Shown here: positions 58,929 through 64,000 of the stretch, one piece after another | How positions within the stretch are numbered: position 1 is the first letter of the stretch | How the letters are laid out: the number at the start of each line of letters is the position of its first letter | NCBI RefSeq assembly: GCF_014203755.1 | Contig: NZ_JACHJS010000001.1 | Location: 992,001 to 1,056,000, forward strand | Reading direction: 5' to 3' | DNA: 64,000 nucleotides | DNA from: Saccharothrix violaceirubra | Lineage (GTDB): Bacteria > Actinomycetota > Actinomycetes > Mycobacteriales > Pseudonocardiaceae | Position numbers and translations under genes: made by a program | Notes under the pieces: model-generated | What the model was told of the DNA's origin: nothing | What the model saw: the letters and a program-made list of their open reading frames with translations, nothing else | Databases searched by the model: none

Positions 58929-60290
58929 GTGAAAACAACTTCGACACCGAGCCGGCTGTGGTCCCCCGAACGGCGGGGGCCCACGGCCGGCATCGTCCTG
59001 CTGGTCACCCTCCTGGCGTTCGAGAACATGGGTGTCAACACGGCCATGCCGCGCATGGTCGCGAGCCTCGACGGCAACGACCTGTACGCCTGGCCGTTCC
59101 TGGCGTTCCTGGCCGCCAGCGTGGTGGCCACCGTGCTCTCCGGCCGGCTGTCCGACGTGCGCGGCCCCCGGCCGTCGCTGATCCTCGGCCCGGCCGTCTT
59201 CCTCGTCGGCCTGCTCGTCGCGGGCACCGCGCAGGACATGGGGATGCTGCTGCTGGGCCGCGTGCTCCAGGGCCTGGGCGGCGGTGCGCAGGTCGTGGCC
59301 GCCTACGTCCTGATCGGCCTGGTCTACCCGGAGAGCGACCGGCCGGCGGTGTTCGGCGTGCTGTCCTCGGCGTGGGTCGTGCCGTCGCTGGTCGGCCCGG
59401 CGTTGTCGGGCTGGCTCACCGAGACCGTCGGCTGGCGGTGGGTGTTCCTGGGGCTGGCGCCGTTCGTGCTGGTCGCCGTGCTGCTGATCACGCCGGTGCT
59501 GCGGGGGCTGCCCGCGCACACGCCCGATCAAGGCACCCGGCGCGGCCTGCCGCTCGCGGCGCTCGCGGCCGGTGTCGGCGTCTCGGCGTTGAGCTGGGCC
59601 GCGCAGCACCCGAACGGCCTGAACCTGGTGGCGGGCCTGGCCGGGCTGGCGATCCTCGTGCCCGCGCTGCGCGTGCTGCTGCCCAAGGGCACGCTGTCCG
59701 CCCGGCGCGGCCTGCCGTTCACCATCCTGGCCCGCGGTCTGCTCGCGGGCTCGTTCTTCGGCGCGGAGGCGTTCCTGCCGTTGACGTTGACGTCGGTGCA
59801 CGGCTATTCGGCGGTCGCGGCCGGACTGCCGCTCACGATCAGCGCGCTGGGGTGGTCGGGCGCGTCCCTGTGGCAGGCCAGGAGACCGGACATCCCGCGC
59901 GAGAAGCTCGTGCGGGCGGGCTTCGTGCTCAACGCGGTCGGCATCGCGGGCGTGACGCTCGTCGCACCGTCGTGGGGACCCGCCTGGGCGACGCCGGTGC
60001 TGTGGCTGGTCGCGGGCGCCGGCATGGGCATGGCCATGTCCAGCCTGAGCGTGCTCACGCTCGGCGCGTCCACCGACGCCGACCGGGGGTTCAACTCGTC
60101 GGCGTTGCAGATGAGCGACATGCTCACGGCCGCGCTGTTGGTCGGCCTGGGCGGCGTCATGATCGACCTGATCGCGTCGGCCGAGCACCCCACGGCCGCG
60201 GTCGTCCCGTTCGACCTGGCGATGGTGGCCGTCTCACTGGTCGGTGCCGTGCTCGCCGGCCGTCTGCGGCGGGCTACCCTGGACGATTGA
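58929..60290 (+). CDS. MFS transporter (DHA family)
   Basis: 453 residues from GTG 58929 with about 14 hydrophobic segments. The family motif A region is [19 protein letters not shown] after the second helix, and motif C-like [19 protein letters not shown] follows the fifth, typical of drug:H+ antiporters. Substrate unknown. It sits between the OlsA-like gene and iscS, which I recall as adjacent in M. tuberculosis, so it appears inserted. Its TGA overlaps the iscS ATG. Confidence 0.88.
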   Translation: MKTTSTPSRLWSPERRGPTAGIVLLVTLLAFENMGVNTAMPRMVASLDGNDLYAWPFLAFLAASVVATVLSGRLSDVRGPRPSLILGPAVFLVGLLVAGTAQDMGMLLLGRVLQGLGGGAQVVAAYVLIGLVYPESDRPAVFGVLSSAWVVPSLVGPALSGWLTETVGWRWVFLGLAPFVLVAVLLITPVLRGLPAHTPDQGTRRGLPLAALAAGVGVSALSWAAQHPNGLNLVAGLAGLAILVPALRVLLPKGTLSARRGLPFTILARGLLAGSFFGAEAFLPLTLTSVHGYSAVAAGLPLTISALGWSGASLWQARRPDIPREKLVRAGFVLNAVGIAGVTLVAPSWGPAWATPVLWLVAGAGMGMAMSSLSVLTLGASTDADRGFNSSALQMSDMLTAALLVGLGGVMIDLIASAEHPTAAVVPFDLAMVAVSLVGAVLAGRLRRATLDD

Positions 60291-61465
60291 TGGCCTACTT
60301 CGACCATGCCGCCACGACCCCCATGCTCCCCGAGGCGATCGCGGCGATGACCCAGGCGATGTCCGGTACGGGCAACGCCTCGTCGCTGCACACGTCGGGA
60401 CGACGGGCGCGGCGCGCGGTCGAGGAGGCCCGCGAGGACCTGGCCGACGCGCTGGGCGCCCGTCCCTCCGAGGTGATCTTCACCAGCGGCGGGACGGAGA
60501 GCGACAACCTGGCCGTGAAGGGCGTCTACTGGGCGCGGCGGGCCGCCGGGCCGCGGCGGATCGTCGCCTCCTCGGTCGAGCACCACGCCGTGCTGGACAC
60601 CGTGGGCTGGCTGGTCGAGCACGAGGGCGCCGAGGTGACCTGGCTCGAGCCCGACCGGCACGGGCGGATCACCGCCGACGCGCTGCGCGCCGTGCTGTCC
60701 GACGACGTCGCCCTGGTGACCGCGATGTGGGCGAACAACGAGGTCGGCACCGTCAACCCGGTCGCCGACCTCGCCGCCGTCGCGGCCGGGCAGGGCGTGC
60801 CGTTCCACACCGACGCCGTCCAGGCCGTCGGCGCGGTGCCGGTCGACTTCGCCGCGTCCGGCGCGAACGCGTTGACGCTGACCGGGCACAAGGTCGGCGG
60901 GCCGTACGGCGTGGGCGTGCTGCTGCTGGGCCGGGACGTGGCGCCGACGCCGCTGTTGCACGGCGGCGGGCAGGAGCGGGACGTGCGGTCGGGCACGGTC
61001 GACGTGCCGGCGATCGTGGGGCTGGCGACGGCCGTGCGGCACGCCGTGGACACGCGGGCGGATACCGCGGCCCGGCTGTCGGCGTTGCGCGACGAGCTGG
61101 TGGCGGCGGTGCGCCGCGCGGTGCCGGACGTGATCGTCAACGGCGACCCGGTGCACCGGCTGGCGGGCAACGCGCACCTGACCTTCCCGGGCTGCGAGGG
61201 CGACAGCCTGCTGATGCTGCTCGACGCCAAGGGCATCGAGTGCTCGACCGGTTCGGCGTGCACGGCGGGCGTGGCCCAGCCCAGCCACGTGCTGCTGGCC
61301 ATGGGGGTGGACCCGGTGCTCGCGCGCGGGTCGTTGCGGTTCTCGCTCGGGCATACGTCGTCGTCGGCCGAGGTCGAGGAGTTGGCGGCGGTGATCGGGC
61401 CGGTGGTGGAACGGGCCCGCGCGGCGGGCATCGCGGGGTTGAAGCGGCAGAAGGCAGGGGTGTGA
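60290..61465 (+). CDS. iscS: Cysteine desulfurase (Rv3025c/IscS type)
   Basis: 391 residues from ATG 60290: [34 protein letters not shown], the PLP Lys in [19 protein letters not shown] and the active Cys in [19 protein letters not shown]. It moves sulfur from cysteine to an enzyme persulfide for tRNA thiolation and Fe-S assembly. The overlap with mnmA (TGATG) makes MnmA the obvious acceptor. The SGSAC-type loop is complete. Confidence 0.94.
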   Translation: MAYFDHAATTPMLPEAIAAMTQAMSGTGNASSLHTSGRRARRAVEEAREDLADALGARPSEVIFTSGGTESDNLAVKGVYWARRAAGPRRIVASSVEHHAVLDTVGWLVEHEGAEVTWLEPDRHGRITADALRAVLSDDVALVTAMWANNEVGTVNPVADLAAVAAGQGVPFHTDAVQAVGAVPVDFAASGANALTLTGHKVGGPYGVGVLLLGRDVAPTPLLHGGGQERDVRSGTVDVPAIVGLATAVRHAVDTRADTAARLSALRDELVAAVRRAVPDVIVNGDPVHRLAGNAHLTFPGCEGDSLLMLLDAKGIECSTGSACTAGVAQPSHVLLAMGVDPVLARGSLRFSLGHTSSSAEVEELAAVIGPVVERARAAGIAGLKRQKAGV

Positions 61466-62547
61466 TGCGGGTCCTGGCGGCGATGAGCGGCGGTGTCGAC
61501 TCGGCGGTCGCGGCGGCGCGTGCGGTGGCGGCGGGTCACGACGTGACCGGCGTGCACCTGGCGTTGTCGGCCAAGCCGGGCACACTGCGGACCGGCGCGC
61601 GGGGCTGCTGCACGATCGAGGACGCCCGCGACGCGCGGCGCGCGGCGGACGTGCTCGGCATCCCGTTCTACGTGTGGGACTTCGCGGAGCGGTTCACCGA
61701 GGACGTCGTGGACGACTTCGTGGCCGAGTACGCGGCCGGCCGCACGCCCAACCCGTGCCTGCGGTGCAACGAGCGGATCAAGTTCGAGGCGTTGCTGGAC
61801 AAGGCGATCGGCCTGGGCTTCGACGCGGTGTGCACCGGGCACTACGCGCGTCTGTCCACTGTGGACGGTCGGATCGAGTTGCGGCGCAGCGCCGACGACG
61901 ACAAGGACCAGTCGTACGTGCTGGCGTCGTTGACCCGCGAGCAGCTCGCGCACGCGATGTTCCCGTTGGGGGACTCGACGAAGGCGGCGGTGCGGGCCGA
62001 GGCGGCGGAACGCGGCCTCCAGGTCGCGGAGAAGCCGGACAGCCACGACATCTGCTTCATCCCCGACGGCGACACGCGGGGGTTCCTGACGCGCAAGCTG
62101 GGCGAGCAGCCGGGGTTGCTGGTCGACGACGAGACCGGTGCCGTGCTCGGGCGGCACGTGGGCGTGCACGAGTTCACCGTGGGGCAGCGCAAGGGCCTGG
62201 GCATCGACGCCCCCGCACCCGACGGCCGACCCCGGTACGTGTTGTCGCTGGAGCCGGTGACCGGGACCGTGCGGGTGGGCGCGGCCGAGAAGCTCGCGGT
62301 GACCGGGATCGTGGCGACGTCACCCGTGACGCGGGTGGACCTGGACGGTCCGGTGGAGTGCGTCGCGCAGGTGCGTGCGCACGGCGGCACGGCACCCGCC
62401 GTGGCCCGACTGGTGGAGGGCGAACTGCGCGTCGAACTCCGGGCGCCCCTGCGCGGCGTGGCACCGGGACAGGCCGTGGCCATCTACCGCCCCGACCCGG
62501 CGGGCGACCTGGTGCTGGCCAGCGCGACGATCAGTACCACCCACTGA
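61465..62547 (+). CDS. mnmA: tRNA-specific 2-thiouridylase
   Basis: 360 residues from ATG 61465. PP-loop ATPase motif [18 protein letters not shown]; catalytic Cys pair in [17 protein letters not shown] and [11 protein letters not shown]; further [14 protein letters not shown]. It makes 2-thiouridine at the wobble position of Lys, Glu and Gln tRNAs with sulfur from the overlapping cysteine desulfurase. A run of three overlapping genes (MFS, iscS, mnmA) suggests one transcript. Confidence 0.95.
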   Translation: MRVLAAMSGGVDSAVAAARAVAAGHDVTGVHLALSAKPGTLRTGARGCCTIEDARDARRAADVLGIPFYVWDFAERFTEDVVDDFVAEYAAGRTPNPCLRCNERIKFEALLDKAIGLGFDAVCTGHYARLSTVDGRIELRRSADDDKDQSYVLASLTREQLAHAMFPLGDSTKAAVRAEAAERGLQVAEKPDSHDICFIPDGDTRGFLTRKLGEQPGLLVDDETGAVLGRHVGVHEFTVGQRKGLGIDAPAPDGRPRYVLSLEPVTGTVRVGAAEKLAVTGIVATSPVTRVDLDGPVECVAQVRAHGGTAPAVARLVEGELRVELRAPLRGVAPGQAVAIYRPDPAGDLVLASATISTTH

Positions 62548-62580
62548 AACGGTCCGGACCACCGCGACGATGAGGGCTGT

Positions 62581-62904
62581 GTGACCGATCACCACGCGGG
62601 GCGCGGCGCCGCCCACCGGGCCGAGATCGACCGCCGGGTGACGATCATGGCGGCGAAACTGGAACACCCGTCGACCCAGTTCCTGGACGAAGAGCGCTAC
62701 CAACGCCTCAGAGCGGAGGTGCGAACCCTCTACTGGGTGACAAAGGAACGAGAACACCGCCCCGAGTGGCAGGACGTGATCACCGCCGTCCTGAACCTCC
62801 TGGCCGCACTCGAACGCCTGGACCCCTCCCTGCGCAGAGAGGTGGAGGTCGCCCTCCCCGCGCCACGGACCACGCCCCACCCCACACCCTGCCCACCGTC
62901 GTAA
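62581..62904 (+). CDS. Unrecognised small helical protein
   Basis: 107 residues from GTG 62581: helical, charged N-terminal 85 residues (RAEIDRRVTIMAAKLEHP, TQFLDEERYQRLRAEVRTL, VLNLLAALERLDPSLRREV) and a Pro-rich tail. It has no membrane segment or known motif. Several A-ending codons (GAA, CGA, AGA, ACA) contrast with mnmA upstream. It may be transcribed with mnmA. Function unknown. Confidence 0.6.
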   Translation: MTDHHAGRGAAHRAEIDRRVTIMAAKLEHPSTQFLDEERYQRLRAEVRTLYWVTKEREHRPEWQDVITAVLNLLAALERLDPSLRREVEVALPAPRTTPHPTPCPPS

Positions 62905-62975
62905 CCGGGCCAGGGCCCACCTCCGGACACCGGGAGCCACACACCCAGCTTTCGGCGCCCCAACGCACACCCCAC

Positions 62976-63095
62976 GGTCCCGACCGCACAACTCGCGGTG
63001 TCTGAACGCACAACTCGCGGTGTCTGAACGCATAACTCGCGCGTTCACGGGCGCAATCGACACCCGGTCGGGGGTGCCTGAGTGGAGGACTCGCG
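62976..63095. repeat. 22-base repeat array, site H (4 units, reverse)
   Basis: Units lie at 62976-62997 (degenerate start), 62998-63019 and 63020-63041, then after 32 bases at 63074-63095, all reverse. The last is the GGACTCGCG type and ends 2 bases before the TGA of the convergent dehydratase-like gene (63098-63100). The preceding 62905-62975 shows nothing I recognise. Confidence 0.9.
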
Positions 63096-63097
63096 AC

Positions 63098-63964
63098 TCA
63101 AGGCGTCCAGTCGGTGTTGGCACCGCACAAGACGACACAAGGCAGATGCCCCGGCACCCGCCCGTCCAACCACGCCGCGAACGGCACCGCGGCAGCCGGT
63201 TCCACCGCCAACCGGAACTCCTCCCACAACCGGTCCCGAGCCGCCGACAACTCCGCATCGCTCACCAGGACCGAAGTGACGGGATACCGGCTCAACACCT
63301 CGAACGGCAACATCCCCACCCGCGTCGCCCCCAACGCCGAAGCCGCCACCGACTCGACCGGCGAGTCCACCGGCCCACCCGCGTGCAACGCCCGGTTGAG
63401 CGCACAACACATCTCGGGCTCCACGGCCACGGTCAACCGCTTGGACCCCAAAGCCGTCCCCGCCGCCAACCCGCCCCCGCCGACCGCCACCGCGATGGAG
63501 TCGACCTCGGGCATGTCCGCCACGATCTCCAACGCCACCGTGCCCTGCCCCGCGACCACCGCCGGGTCGTCGTAGGCCTCCACGTACCGCCCAGGAGCCT
63601 CACGCGCCGCTGCGGCGGCCTCCGCATAGGTGTTCCCATGCCGCACGAGAGTCGCGCCCGCGGCCTTGATCCGCCGGGCCTTCCCCTCGGGCACGGTCTC
63701 CGGCACGTACACGGTCGCCGGCACGCCCAGTACGGACGCCGCGAGCGCCACGCCCAACCCGTGGTTGCCGCCGGACGCCGTCACCACCCGTTCGGGCGGT
63801 GGGCCGTCCGTCAACGCGCTCACCGCGCCGCGGAACTTGAACGACCCGCCGACCTGGAGGTGCTCCAGCTTGAGCACGACATCACGTCCGTCGACGGTCA
63901 CCCGCCACGAAGGCGTCCAGCGCACGTACGGTCGGATGCGCCCGACCACGTCTTCAGGTGTCAC
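63098..63964 (-). CDS. PLP-dependent threonine/serine dehydratase-like enzyme
   Basis: 288 residues, fold-type II PLP enzyme. The Schiff-base Lys is in VGGSFKFRGAVSAL; TASGGNHGLGVALAASVLGV binds the substrate and cofactor; the phosphate loop is VAVGGGGLAAGT. No C-terminal ACT domain, and slightly shorter than catabolic threonine dehydratases (about 320), so serine/threonine deaminase or a racemase are alternatives. ATG at 63964; the remaining 36 bases to the window end hold its upstream region. Confidence 0.88.
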   Translation of the reverse strand: MTPEDVVGRIRPYVRWTPSWRVTVDGRDVVLKLEHLQVGGSFKFRGAVSALTDGPPPERVVTASGGNHGLGVALAASVLGVPATVYVPETVPEGKARRIKAAGATLVRHGNTYAEAAAAAREAPGRYVEAYDDPAVVAGQGTVALEIVADMPEVDSIAVAVGGGGLAAGTALGSKRLTVAVEPEMCCALNRALHAGGPVDSPVESVAASALGATRVGMLPFEVLSRYPVTSVLVSDAELSAARDRLWEEFRLAVEPAAAVPFAAWLDGRVPGHLPCVVLCGANTDWTP

Positions 63965-64000
63965 CCCTCCATCATCACGTCAGCCAGTGGTAGGCCCACA

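Noticed and set aside
62997..63100. Small peptides read through the 22-base repeats (for example RSDTASCAFRH)
   Set aside because: These recur only because the repeat recurs; there is no ribosome site and frames differ between sites.

Overview
The window is 64 kb of very GC-rich, densely packed chromosome from an actinobacterium. GTG and TTG starts, 4-base GTGA stop/start overlaps, G/C-ending codons and the gene families all fit the Pseudonocardiales (Actinosynnema, Saccharothrix, Lentzea and relatives). That placement is inferred from content and style; no rRNA or other strict marker is present. I see no tRNA, rRNA, transposase, phage gene or CRISPR array.

Layout. 1-9.2 kb: end of a NarL-type two-component pair, three tandem secreted S33 hydrolases, an unrecognised protein, a secreted SGNH-fold protein that seems to lack key catalytic residues, and a glyoxalase-fold gene behind a gutted ArsR remnant. 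9.3-16.5 kb: a mannoside-use locus, with a LacI regulator, mannose-6-phosphate isomerase and sugar ABC importer on the minus strand, divergent from a secreted GH92 mannosidase. 16.5-27.2 kb: an ABC-2 exporter pair, DUF3817, an APH-like kinase, MarR, a thiamine-binding protein, an SCO6745-like protein, a CnoX-like protein, two lipoprotein zinc peptidases and a frameshifted AlbA_2 pseudogene.

27.2-42.5 kb is alpha-glucan metabolism: glgE-treS-mak-glgB as one minus-strand operon (trehalose to maltose to maltose-1-phosphate to linear and then branched glucan), divergent from glgP, with glgX further on. Between glgP and glgX lie a TPR membrane protein with atypical codon use and a sulfur unit (cysteine dioxygenase plus rhodanese). 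The sulfur unit is preceded by a short leader peptide with one Cys codon, a candidate cysteine attenuator.

42.6-62.5 kb matches, as I remember the M. tuberculosis map, the gene order Rv3041c-Rv3024c: ABC ATPase, enoyl-CoA hydratase, two methyltransferase-type proteins, a left-handed beta-helix acyltransferase, a GT4/GH57/methyltransferase operon, etfBA, an OlsB/OlsA-like acyltransferase pair, cysteine desulfurase and mnmA. In mycobacteria part of this block is linked to methylglucose lipopolysaccharide (MGLP). The GT4, GH57, methyltransferase and acyltransferase genes here could therefore build a methylated, acylated intracellular glucan beside the GlgE pathway. Inserted genes include a GNAT, a nucleoside hydrolase, an ECF sigma factor and an MFS transporter.

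The most unusual feature is not a gene. It is a family of 22-base direct repeats found at eight intergenic sites, nearly all at gene 3' ends and mostly between convergent genes. Several copies sit exactly 3 bases after a stop codon or supply the stop codon themselves. Because 22 is not a multiple of 3, three copies can place a TGA in every frame. The role of this family is unknown to me.
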